A stretch of DNA of 44,876 nt from Variovorax sp. KBW07 (GTDB lineage Bacteria; Pseudomonadota; Gammaproteobacteria; Burkholderiales; Burkholderiaceae_C), in the NCBI RefSeq assembly GCF_003852515.1, contig NZ_QAJK01000008.1, forward strand, positions 22,651-67,526, written 5' to 3'. Shown one piece after another: positions 1 to 7,166 of the stretch. Each line of letters starts with the position of its first letter. Position 1 is the stretch's first letter. Under the pieces are notes generated by a model. It was not told the origin of the DNA. It did no database searches and worked only from the letters and a program-made list of their open reading frames with translations. The translations under genes and the position numbers were made by a program.

Positions 1-74
1 CGACGGTGTGCTCTGCTCCGCGAATGTCCCCCGCTTCGCTCCTCCTTTATTTCGCTGCGCAGAGCACACCATCG
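1..74 (-). repeat. Hairpin repeat, copy A (inverted relative to copy B)
   Basis: Positions 1-16 and 59-74 form a stem with one mismatch. It encloses a core whose segment 19-59 is the exact reverse complement of 155-195 (41 of 41 bases). Read on the minus strand the core contains AAAGGAGG, a perfect Shine-Dalgarno motif; on the plus strand it reads CCTCCTTTAT, which resembles the 3' end of 16S rRNA. No start codon lies at a suitable distance, so it is not an ordinary ribosome binding site. The stem reaches the first base of the window, so the element may continue outside it. Confidence 0.8.
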
Positions 75-130
75 GCGCGAGCGTTGTCAGAGCAGTCGTT
101 GATCGCGGGATCACCAGTAGCGTGCCCAAC

Positions 131-222
131 GTGCGACTGGCATCGGGTGTTCCCCGCAGCGAAATAAAGGAGGAGCGAAGCGGGGGACATTCGCGGAGGG
201 GAGCACCCGGTGTCAGTCGCAC
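131..222 (+). repeat. Hairpin repeat, copy B
   Basis: The 41-bp core at 155-195 is a perfect inverted copy of 19-59. It is flanked by a longer imperfect stem, 131-154 pairing with 199-222 over about 24 bases with three to four mismatches. The stem bases differ from those of copy A, but both arms changed together so pairing is kept. The element lies about 25 bases before the first gene and could shape the leader of that transcript or separate it from the upstream gene. Its function is not known to me. Confidence 0.8.
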
Positions 223-246
223 GCGCCCCGAACAGCAGCGCCAAGA

Positions 247-1113
247 ATGCCCCGCACCCGAGCAACAGCAATGAACGCCGCACTGAACCGCACGGACGAC
301 CCCACAGTGGTCGACATCCGCAAGCTCTGGACGGTATTCACCAACGCCGAGGGCGAGCAGGTAGTCCACCGCGACCTCAACCTGCACATCGACCGTGGCG
401 AAGTGCTGTCGCTCGTCGGCGGCTCGGGCACCGGCAAAACGGTATTGCTGCGCCAGATCCTCGGCCTCGAAAAGCCCACGCGCGGCGTCGTCGAAGTGCT
501 CGGCCAACCGCCCGGCGAACTCAGTGCCACCGGTGCCGCCAACGTCGGCATGCTGTTCCAGCACGGGGCGCTGTTCTCCGCCTTCAGCGTGCTCGAGAAC
601 ATCGCCTTTCCGCTGCGCGAGCTCAAGCTCCTGCCCGACGATCTCATCCGCCACGCCGCGCTGGTGAAATTGCAGATGGTGGGCCTCGAACCGCGGCACG
701 CCAACATGAGTCCGTCCGACCTGTCGGGCGGCATGATCAAGCGCGTGGCCCTGGCGCGCGCGCTCATCATGGACCCGCCGCTGCTGCTGCTCGACGAGCC
801 CACCGCCGGCCTCGACCCCGAGGCGTCCGACAGCTTCTGCATCCTGCTGCGCAGCCTGCACCGCGAGCTGGGCCTGACGGTGGTGATGGTCACACACGAC
901 CTGGACACGCTGTTCGACCTGAGCACCCGCATCGCGGTGCTGGCCGACCAGAAGGTGATCATTACCGGCACCGCGCGCGAGGTCATCGCCTATCCGCATC
1001 CCTTCATTCACGAATACTTTCTTGGCGGGCGCGGACAGCGCGCCCTGGAAGCACTGCATGACAAGCCAGCCACAGAACAACACGCGCCGCGGCCCGAAGC
1101 CGCACCGCGCTGA
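247..1113 (+). CDS. MCE-type ABC transporter ATP-binding protein (MlaF-like)
   Basis: This is the cytoplasmic ATPase of an MCE-family lipid transporter that moves phospholipids or other hydrophobic molecules between inner and outer membrane. The 288-residue product has a Walker A motif GGSGTGKT at residues 58-65, the ABC signature LSGG near 159, Walker B LLLLDEP near 179-185 and an H-loop VTHD near 215. The length fits the MlaF family, usually about 270 residues. A second ATG at 271 would remove eight residues and better matches typical MlaF starts; neither start has a clear Shine-Dalgarno site. The MlaD-like gene follows after 17 bases. The permease partner (MlaE/YrbE) is not in the window and would be expected upstream. 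Confidence 0.9.
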   Translation: MPRTRATAMNAALNRTDDPTVVDIRKLWTVFTNAEGEQVVHRDLNLHIDRGEVLSLVGGSGTGKTVLLRQILGLEKPTRGVVEVLGQPPGELSATGAANVGMLFQHGALFSAFSVLENIAFPLRELKLLPDDLIRHAALVKLQMVGLEPRHANMSPSDLSGGMIKRVALARALIMDPPLLLLDEPTAGLDPEASDSFCILLRSLHRELGLTVVMVTHDLDTLFDLSTRIAVLADQKVIITGTAREVIAYPHPFIHEYFLGGRGQRALEALHDKPATEQHAPRPEAAPR

Positions 1114-1130
1114 AAGGTAGGTAGCCCACC

Positions 1131-2099
1131 ATGGAAAACAAGGCCCATGCCCTCGCTGCCGGCGCCTTCGTGCTCGGCCTGCTGGCCGCGCTCGTCGCGC
1201 TGGTGATCTGGTTCACGCGCGACAACACCGTGCGCAACGTCTACGAACTGTCCACCCGCGAAGCCGTCAGCGGCCTGCAGCCGCAGGCCATGGTGCGCTA
1301 CCGCGGCATCGCGGTCGGCAAGGTCACGTCGATCGACTTCGACCCCAAGGTGAAGGGCAACGTTCGGGTGCGCATCACGGTCGACGAACGCGTGCCGCTC
1401 ACCACCTCCAGCTTTGCCACGCTGAGCTACCAGGGCGTGACCGGCCTGGCCTTCATCGCGCTGGACGACAAGGGCGAATCGACTGTGTCGCTGAAGCCGG
1501 ACAACGACGAGCCCCCGCGCATTCCGCTCAAGCCCTCGATGCTGGCGCAGCTGCAGGACCGCGGCGAAGCCATCATCAACCAGGTCGAGGAAGTGACGAA
1601 GCGCGCCAACACGCTGCTGGGCGACGCCAACCAGAAGCGCGCGGCCGATGCGCTGGAGAACATTGCCGCCGCCTCGGCCAGCGCCAACACGCTGCTCACC
1701 ACGCTGGACAAGACCGTCAAGACCGGGCTGAACCCGGCGCTGGAAAAACTGCCCGACACGCTGGGCTCGGTGAAGAAGGCGGCGGGCGACGTTTCACGCG
1801 TGGCCAACAACTTCAACACCACCGTGGGCCGCCTGAACGCGCCCGACGGCCCGGTCGAACGCCTGAGTGACGGCACCAAGGCACTGGCGCAGGCGGTCGA
1901 TTCGTTCAACGCGGCCACGCTGCCGCGCGTGAACCGCGTGGCCGACGACACCGCGCACGCCGTGCGCCGGCTGGGCCGCGCGGCGGACAGCATCAACGAC
2001 AACCCGCAATCGCTGTTGTTCGGCAATGGCGGCAACGCCGCGGGTCCGGGCGAACCCGGCTTTTCCGCACCGGCGGCCACGACGACGACGCGTCCCTGA
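1131..2099 (+). CDS. MlaD/MCE family substrate-binding protein
   Basis: The product (322 residues) starts with one transmembrane helix at about residues 8-28. A single MCE domain follows at about 38-120 (VRYRGIAVGKV, LSYQGVTGLAFIAL), then a long helical region rich in Ala, Asn and Thr and a low-complexity C-terminus. Near the end is the NPQSLLFG motif often seen in MCE proteins that work with PqiC-type lipoproteins. Such proteins form periplasmic hexameric rings or tubes anchored in the inner membrane that carry lipid. A GGTAGG-like ribosome binding site precedes the ATG. It is co-transcribed with the ATPase before it and the lipoprotein gene 18 bases after it. Confidence 0.9.
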   Translation: MENKAHALAAGAFVLGLLAALVALVIWFTRDNTVRNVYELSTREAVSGLQPQAMVRYRGIAVGKVTSIDFDPKVKGNVRVRITVDERVPLTTSSFATLSYQGVTGLAFIALDDKGESTVSLKPDNDEPPRIPLKPSMLAQLQDRGEAIINQVEEVTKRANTLLGDANQKRAADALENIAAASASANTLLTTLDKTVKTGLNPALEKLPDTLGSVKKAAGDVSRVANNFNTTVGRLNAPDGPVERLSDGTKALAQAVDSFNAATLPRVNRVADDTAHAVRRLGRAADSINDNPQSLLFGNGGNAAGPGEPGFSAPAATTTTRP

Positions 2100-2117
2100 G
2101 GGAAGGCAAGCACCACC

Positions 2118-2873
2118 ATGAACGCCATTCGATCCACCCAGAACATTCGCGCACGCCGTGCCGGCGCCGCGGCGCTGGCCGTCGGCCTCGCGCTGCTGGC
2201 CGCCGGTTGCGGCGTGCTGCCCGACAAGCCCGCGCGCGCCACGCTGTACGACTTCGGCCCGGGGCCCGGTGCCACGGCCGCGACGGCAGCCAAAACGGCG
2301 GCACCGGCGGCCGCGACGCGGCCCACGCTGGCGCTGGCCGAGTTCGAGAGCAACACCCGCCTCGATGGCACGCAGATCCTGTATCGCCTCGGATATGCGG
2401 ACGCCAACGAACTGCGCCCCTATGGCCAGTCGCGCTGGAGCCTGCCGCCCGCGCAGTTGCTGCGTCAGCGGCTGCGCGACACGCTGACCGAGCGCCGCAT
2501 GGTGCTGGGCCCCGAAGAAAGCGCGACGATGGCGCGCGCCAAGGGCGAGGTGCCCGACACGCTGCGCATTTCGCTCGACGAGTTCAGCCACTATTTCGAT
2601 TCGGCGACCGGCAGCGTCGGCCTGGTGCGCCTGCGCGCCACGCTGGTCCGCAGCGCCCCCGGCGGCGACCGCGTGCTGGGCCAGCGCATGTTCACCGTGC
2701 GCAGCCCCGCGCCCAGCGCCGATGCGCCCGGCGGCGTGAAGGCGCTGATCGCGGCCAGCGACGGCGCGGTGGCCGAGGTGGTGCAGTGGGTGGACCAGCT
2801 GCAGCAACAGCAGCCACAATTGCCAACGCTGCCGCCGCCGTCTTCGTCGTCTCAATCACAGTCGCCCCGGTAG
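2118..2873 (+). CDS. ABC-type transport auxiliary lipoprotein (PqiC-like)
   Basis: The N-terminus is a lipoprotein signal with lipobox LLAAGC, the acylated Cys lying at about residue 31. The rest (251 residues in total) matches the ABC-type transport auxiliary / PqiC-like fold: a TLYDFGPGP start, an ILYRLGYAD segment and the pair LRISLDEFSHYFD and GLVRLRATLVR. Family members sit in the outer membrane and are thought to receive the periplasmic MCE tunnel. Spacing of 18 bases from the MlaD-like gene and a GGGAAGG ribosome binding site fit one operon. The C-terminus is a Gln- and Ser-rich tail of no obvious function. Confidence 0.88.
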   Translation: MNAIRSTQNIRARRAGAAALAVGLALLAAGCGVLPDKPARATLYDFGPGPGATAATAAKTAAPAAATRPTLALAEFESNTRLDGTQILYRLGYADANELRPYGQSRWSLPPAQLLRQRLRDTLTERRMVLGPEESATMARAKGEVPDTLRISLDEFSHYFDSATGSVGLVRLRATLVRSAPGGDRVLGQRMFTVRSPAPSADAPGGVKALIAASDGAVAEVVQWVDQLQQQQPQLPTLPPPSSSSQSQSPR

Positions 2874-2906
2874 CAGCAAGCCATTCCCTGAACGGAGGAC
2901 CGCCCC

Positions 2907-3128
2907 ATGAACGCCACACGCATCGTCGGCATCCTGCTCATCGTGGCGGGCATTGCCGCCCTGGGCCTGGGCAGCTTCAGCTTCACCAAGGAAACGCATC
3001 AGGCCAAGCTGGGCCCGCTGGAGTTCTCGGTGAAGGAACAGCAGACCGTCAACTTCCCGGTCTGGGCCGGCGTGGCCGTGATCGTGGTCGGCGGCGCGCT
3101 GGTGCTGCTGGGCGGCAAGAAGGGCTGA
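2907..3128 (+). CDS. Small two-helix membrane protein, DUF3185-like
   Basis: The product has 73 residues with two hydrophobic segments, at about 5-23 and 50-68, separated by a polar stretch KETHQAKLGPLEFSVKEQQ. The layout and length resemble DUF3185 membrane proteins, whose function is unknown. A strong GGAGG site precedes the ATG at 2907. It follows the lipoprotein gene by 33 bases and may be read from the same transcript, but a role in lipid transport is only a guess. The next gene converges from the other strand and no terminator is visible in the 22-base gap. Confidence 0.8.
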   Translation: MNATRIVGILLIVAGIAALGLGSFSFTKETHQAKLGPLEFSVKEQQTVNFPVWAGVAVIVVGGALVLLGGKKG

Positions 3129-3150
3129 ACAGCCCGAGCGAGCAGCGTCG

Positions 3151-4167
3151 TCAGTCGCCGGACGACGCGGGCGCTTCGCCCAGCTTGTGCCGCACTGCCT
3201 GCAGCATGCGGTCGCCCAACAGCAGCAGGCCGTGCGACGAAAGATGGGTGTCGTTCGGAAAGTAAAAGTCCTGCACCTTCGTCTTTTCCTCGAGCGCGAA
3301 GGTGAAGAGGTCAGGTCCTAAGTTGGTTTGCCGGAGCGCCTTCACGAAGTCCCGTGAATGCCCTGGGTCCAGGTAGGTCGTCGTCTTGTTCGGCACCACC
3401 ATCCACATGATCGGCACGCGCGACTGCGTCTGCGCTAGGGCCTGCATGCCCGCCAGGTGCTCCGGCGTGATCTCTCCCAATTGCTGGTCGGCGCCCAGGA
3501 ACAGCGCCATGTCGCAGCGGCGATGGCTGAAGAGCTTGCAGCCATCTGCCACCGCAAGCGCCCGGGTCTGCTGGTCGCAACCGCTGCGCACCTTGCCGGC
3601 AATGGCCGCGCGGGTGCAGCGGGTGGTGAGCCAGCCTGAAATCAGTTGCGCGTCCCAGTTCAAGGCAAAGCCGGGCACGCGCACGGGCGGCGGGGACAGC
3701 GGCTCGGTATAGGAGAGGGGCGGCGCCCTCATATGGCTGCATTTCTGCGAGTTGGCGAGCCGCAGGGCCAACAGGCGTTCCACGCTCTCGAGGATCACCA
3801 GCTTGCCGCGAAAGCCCGCACCGACGAGCCAGTCGTCGAAGTCGTCGCACAGCGCGTTGTCGATCGAATCCCAGAAGACGGTGGCCACGCCGTACCCGCT
3901 GCCGACGAGCCGCGATTGCCAGAGGTGCGTGGACGAGAAGCTGTCTCCGACCACGACGATGTCGGCCTTGTCGATGGGCACAGCCTCGAGCAACTCGGGG
4001 GCAACGCGTGGCGGCTCGATGCGCCAGCCGAAATCGTAGTCGGAGATGCGGCCAATGCGCGCCAGGTCCCCATAGGGAATGGGCGTGACCAGTGTCTGGA
4101 ACAGCAGTCCGGTGAAGACGGCAAAGGCCGGCAGAAATATCGAAAGCCAGAGTTTTGCGGGCGTCAT
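3151..4167 (-). CDS. AlgX/AlgJ-like SGNH-fold protein (putative O-acetyltransferase)
   Basis: The 338-residue product starts with a membrane-anchor or signal helix (about 6-28). It carries the SGNH block I motif VVVGDSFSS and, near the C-terminus, NDTHLSSHG, which provides the catalytic Asp-x-x-His. This arrangement is that of the AlgX/AlgJ/DltD-like periplasmic acyltransferase group that O-acetylates exopolysaccharides. The family match is from motifs and overall layout only. There is no MBOAT (AlgI-like) partner or polysaccharide gene nearby, so the substrate is unknown. About 100 bases separate it from the sirtuin gene upstream, so it may have its own promoter. Confidence 0.7.
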   Translation of the reverse strand: MTPAKLWLSIFLPAFAVFTGLLFQTLVTPIPYGDLARIGRISDYDFGWRIEPPRVAPELLEAVPIDKADIVVVGDSFSSTHLWQSRLVGSGYGVATVFWDSIDNALCDDFDDWLVGAGFRGKLVILESVERLLALRLANSQKCSHMRAPPLSYTEPLSPPPVRVPGFALNWDAQLISGWLTTRCTRAAIAGKVRSGCDQQTRALAVADGCKLFSHRRCDMALFLGADQQLGEITPEHLAGMQALAQTQSRVPIMWMVVPNKTTTYLDPGHSRDFVKALRQTNLGPDLFTFALEEKTKVQDFYFPNDTHLSSHGLLLLGDRMLQAVRHKLGEAPASSGD

Positions 4168-4268
4168 CTTTGTTGTAAATGTCTATGCGAAGGCGCGAGC
4201 TCGTGGGGGCAGATTTTAAATGGCGCCCCAGGCCCGCCCTCCACCCTCCACACCAGCGGCAATGCGCC

Positions 4269-5024
4269 TCAGCCCAGCCCTGCCAGCAACCTCGGCAACA
4301 GGTCTTCCGAAGCCCCGCGCAGTACCACCGAGGCCGCATCGTCCAGGTGCGGCAGCGGCTCCAGGTTGAGCGTGACCAGCTTCGCGCCATGCGCCAGCGC
4401 GGTCTGCGGCAACTCGGCGGCCGGGTAGACGATGGTGGTGCTGCCGACCACCAGGAACAGGTCGCACTCCTGCGCCGCCACCTGGGCGTCGAGCAGCACG
4501 CCGGAGTTGAGCATCTCGCCGAACATCACGACGTCAGGCCGCGCGTGCGAGCCGCAGCGCAGGCAGCGGTGGAACGGCCAGGGCCCGCTGCGGTTGCCGC
4601 AGTGGTCGCAGCGCCAGCGGCGCAGCGAGCCGTGCAGCTCGAGCACGTCCTGCCCACCGGCCAGGGTCAGCAGGCCGTCGACGTTCTGCGTCACCAGCCG
4701 CGTGGCGGGGCGCAGCCTTTGCAGTTGGGCCAGCGCGGCATGGCCCGGGTTCGGCTGGGCCGACTCGACCACCGACAGGCGTCGCGCCCAGAACCTGGTG
4801 AAGCCGGCGGGGTCGCGCTTTAGATCTTCGGCGTGGGAAAACTGCAGGGCGTTCTGGCTCTTCCACAGGCCGTCCGCATCGCGGTAGGTCGGAATGCCGG
4901 AAGCCCGGGACAGCCCGGCGCCGGAAAAAACCACGATGCGCCGGGCGGCGAGCAGCAGCGCAACGGCGGCGTCGATGGAAGAAGAAAGAGAAGGAGACGG
5001 GGTATCGGGGCTGACTGGCGTCAT
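4269..5024 (-). CDS. Sir2-family NAD-dependent protein deacylase
   Basis: The protein (251 residues) has the sirtuin signature GAGLSRASGIPTYR at about 35-48, TQNVDG at 112-117, the catalytic His in ELHG (His131) and a zinc site of Cys139, Cys142, Cys154 and Cys157. Sirtuins remove acyl groups from lysine using NAD. The position after QNVDG, nearly always His in the family, is Leu here, but the catalytic residues are intact. Its start lies three bases after the IclR stop codon, so the two are almost certainly co-transcribed. Such sirtuins often control acyl-CoA synthetases; no such gene is adjacent, so the target is open. Confidence 0.92.
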   Translation of the reverse strand: MTPVSPDTPSPSLSSSIDAAVALLLAARRIVVFSGAGLSRASGIPTYRDADGLWKSQNALQFSHAEDLKRDPAGFTRFWARRLSVVESAQPNPGHAALAQLQRLRPATRLVTQNVDGLLTLAGGQDVLELHGSLRRWRCDHCGNRSGPWPFHRCLRCGSHARPDVVMFGEMLNSGVLLDAQVAAQECDLFLVVGSTTIVYPAAELPQTALAHGAKLVTLNLEPLPHLDDAASVVLRGASEDLLPRLLAGLG

Positions 5025-5027
5025 CGT

Positions 5028-5897
5028 TCAGGTTTTGGAGAGACTCGTTGGTAGCGCAGGGAGGACAGTGGCAGTGGCGCCCAGCCGCTGCGACACGGTG
5101 TCCGCGCAGGCCTTGAGGGCGCGCGAAATCTCGCCGTCCCACGCGGTATTGAAAATACCCGCCGGGCCGATGGCGGTCACGGCCAGCACGATGGCGCCGG
5201 TGTGGTCGAACACCGGCGCGGCCATGGCGCTCACGCCCTCGATCACCTCGCCGTCGGAGCGGCTGATGCCGTGGTCACGCACTTCCTTCAGCTGGCGCTC
5301 GAAATCGCTCCACGAGGGCAGCGGCTGCACGGGCGGCATGCCGGCGGGCGGGGCCGGCTCGACGGCACCCTTGCGCTGCTTCTGGCGCTGGCGCTCTTCC
5401 TCGAGCAGCGCGCGCACCACGGCGGCATCGAGGTAGGTGGCAAAAACCCGGCCCGAGGCGGTGTTGGTGAGCGAGAAAACCGTGCCGTGCCGCATGTTCA
5501 CGTGCACCGGCGAGGGCGACTCGGCCGTGCGCACGATGGTCGCGCCGCGCGCGCCCCACACGGCCAGCGCCACGGTGTGGCCGAGCTGCTGGGCCAGCTG
5601 GCCGATCAGCGGCGTGGCAATGTGCACCGGGTCGGCCTGCTGCAGGCTGATCAGCCCCAGTTGCAAGGCCAGCGGTCCAAGCAGATAGTGGCCGCTGGCA
5701 CGGTCCTGCTCGATCAGGCCCAGGCGCCCGAAGCTCACCATGTACGGGTGCGCCTTGGCGGCCGTCATGTCGGCTTCGCGCGCCAGGTCTTTCAGCGCCA
5801 TCGGCCGGCCGTGGTGCACCAGCGCGCGCAGCAGCTGGCCGCCGACTTCGATGCTCTGGATGCCGCGCTGGGCGCGGTCGGTGTCAGTCGCTGCCAT
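5028..5897 (-). CDS. IclR-family transcriptional regulator
   Basis: The 289-residue product has an N-terminal winged helix (about 10-75: GIQSIEVGGQLLRALVHHG, then MTAAKAHPYMVSFGRLGLIEQD). The C-terminal IclR effector domain includes GTVFSLTNTASGRVFATYL and VSAMAAPVFDHTGAIVLAV. A Pro- and Gln-rich insert lies at about 165-190. It is divergent from the homogentisate cluster, with tandem dyads in between, and pseudomonads regulate homogentisate genes with an IclR protein (HmgR), so control of that cluster with an aromatic acid effector is likely. It leads an apparent operon with the sirtuin. Confidence 0.92.
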   Translation of the reverse strand: MAATDTDRAQRGIQSIEVGGQLLRALVHHGRPMALKDLAREADMTAAKAHPYMVSFGRLGLIEQDRASGHYLLGPLALQLGLISLQQADPVHIATPLIGQLAQQLGHTVALAVWGARGATIVRTAESPSPVHVNMRHGTVFSLTNTASGRVFATYLDAAVVRALLEEERQRQKQRKGAVEPAPPAGMPPVQPLPSWSDFERQLKEVRDHGISRSDGEVIEGVSAMAAPVFDHTGAIVLAVTAIGPAGIFNTAWDGEISRALKACADTVSQRLGATATVLPALPTSLSKT

Positions 5898-5974
5898 GGC
5901 CCGCCTTGCCGTCTGGTTGTTCGTTCATGAAGAAGGGATTAGACATGAACTGATCCGAGGCTTACACTTCGGAA

Positions 5975-6010
5975 ATTCGTTATCCGCGAATTCATTCGCC
6001 TTAAACGAAT
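5975..6010. promoter_or_regulatory. Tandem 17-bp dyads, putative IclR operator
   Basis: Two copies of the inverted repeat ATTCG-N7-CGAAT lie at 5975-5991 and 5994-6010. Their centres are 19 bp apart, close to two helical turns. They sit between the divergent starts of the IclR gene (5897) and the metallo-beta-lactamase gene (6054). Paired palindromes of this size are what an IclR-family tetramer or dimer pair would occupy. Binding is inferred. Confidence 0.6.
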
Positions 6011-6053
6011 CGAAACACCTGAACCGAATACCCCACCCCACCGGAGACACACG

Positions 6054-7013
6054 ATGAGCCAAGCCAAGAAGTTCGCCAGCCAGGCCGACATGGAAGAGAA
6101 GAAGATCACCTTCAGCCAGATCTCGGAACACGCCTGGGCCTACACGGCCGAAGGCGACCCCAACACCGGGATCATCATTGGCGACGACTGCGTGCTGGTG
6201 GCCGACACGCAGGCCACGCCCGCCATGGCGGCCGACGTGGTGCGCCGCATCCGTGAAGTGACCGACAAGCCCATCAAGTACGTGGTGCTCACGCATTACC
6301 ACGCGGTGCGCGTGCTGGGCGCGGCGGGCTATGGTGCCGAGCACGTGCTGGCCAGCCAGGACACGCGCGACCTGATCGTCGAGCGCGGCGAGGAAGACAA
6401 GGCCAGCGAAATCGGCCGCTTCCCGCGCCTGTTCCAGAACGTCGAGACCGTGCCGCCGGGCCTGACCTGGCCCACCATGACCTTCACCGGCAAGATGACG
6501 CTGTGGCTCGGCAAGCTCGAAGTGCAGCTGATCCAGCTCGGCCGCGGCCACACCAAGGGCGACACCGTCGTCTGGCTGCCGCAGGAACGCACGCTGCTGT
6601 CGGGCGACCTGGTCGAGTTCGGCGCCACGCCGTACGCCGGCGACGCCTACTTCCAGGACTGGCCGCAGACGCTGGACAACATCGCCGCGCTGAAGCCCGT
6701 GGCACTGGTGCCGGGCCGAGGCGCCGCGCTCACCACGCCGGAAGCCGTGGCCGAAGGCCTGACCGGCACGCGCAACTTCATCTCCGACGTGTATGCCAGC
6801 GTGCAAGAGGGCGTGAAGGCCGGGCGCGACCTGAACGCGGTCTACAAGGAGACCTACGCCAAGCTCAAGCCCAAGTACAGCCAGTGGGTGATCTTCGACC
6901 ACTGCATGCCGTTCGACGTGAGCCGCGCGTATGACGAAGCCTCGGGCCATGCGGACCCGCGCGTGTGGACGGCGCAGCGCGACATCGACATGTGGAAGGC
7001 CCTGGAAGGCTGA
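6054..7013 (+). CDS. Metallo-beta-lactamase-fold protein with degenerate metal site
   Basis: The fold is recognisable in 319 residues: a core beta-sheet start (TGIIIGDDCVLVADTQAT), THYH at about 80-83, GRGHTKGD near 165 and SGDLVE near 183. The canonical motif HxHxDH reads HYHAVR here, so the Asp and second-site His of the dinuclear centre are Val and Arg. The later His and Asp ligands remain. It may bind one metal, or act by another mechanism. As first gene of the homogentisate cluster, next to the IclR gene, it may hydrolyse a ring-cleavage or thioester intermediate, but no reaction can be assigned. A GGAGA site precedes the ATG. Confidence 0.85.
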   Translation: MSQAKKFASQADMEEKKITFSQISEHAWAYTAEGDPNTGIIIGDDCVLVADTQATPAMAADVVRRIREVTDKPIKYVVLTHYHAVRVLGAAGYGAEHVLASQDTRDLIVERGEEDKASEIGRFPRLFQNVETVPPGLTWPTMTFTGKMTLWLGKLEVQLIQLGRGHTKGDTVVWLPQERTLLSGDLVEFGATPYAGDAYFQDWPQTLDNIAALKPVALVPGRGAALTTPEAVAEGLTGTRNFISDVYASVQEGVKAGRDLNAVYKETYAKLKPKYSQWVIFDHCMPFDVSRAYDEASGHADPRVWTAQRDIDMWKALEG

Positions 7014-7020
7014 ACGGTCC

Positions 7021-7133
7021 GCATTGCTCCCTCCCCCGCTGGGGGAGGATTGGGGTGGGGGCAGGCAGAGCGCCCGAAGTGAACGCCGCTTGCCCCCATC
7101 CCAACCTTCCCCCAAAGGGGGAAGGAGCAATGC
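7021..7133. repeat. Intergenic palindromic element, G-rich subfamily (copy 1)
   Basis: Arms 7021-7063 and 7091-7133 are imperfect inverted repeats of about 43 bases. Each arm is itself a small hairpin built on CTCCCCC/GGGGGAG. It fills most of the 153-base gap between two co-directional genes and would form a strong structure in the transcript, giving possible attenuation, terminator or mRNA-end activity. A relative of the same design lies at 30877-30994. Confidence 0.8.
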
Positions 7134-7166
7134 AAGGCAAGAGACGAAAAGACACGGAGACAACAC

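Noticed and set aside
1-222. CRISPR array or tRNA in the left-edge repeat
   Set aside because: There are only two copies, they are inverted rather than direct, and no cloverleaf or regular spacer pattern exists.
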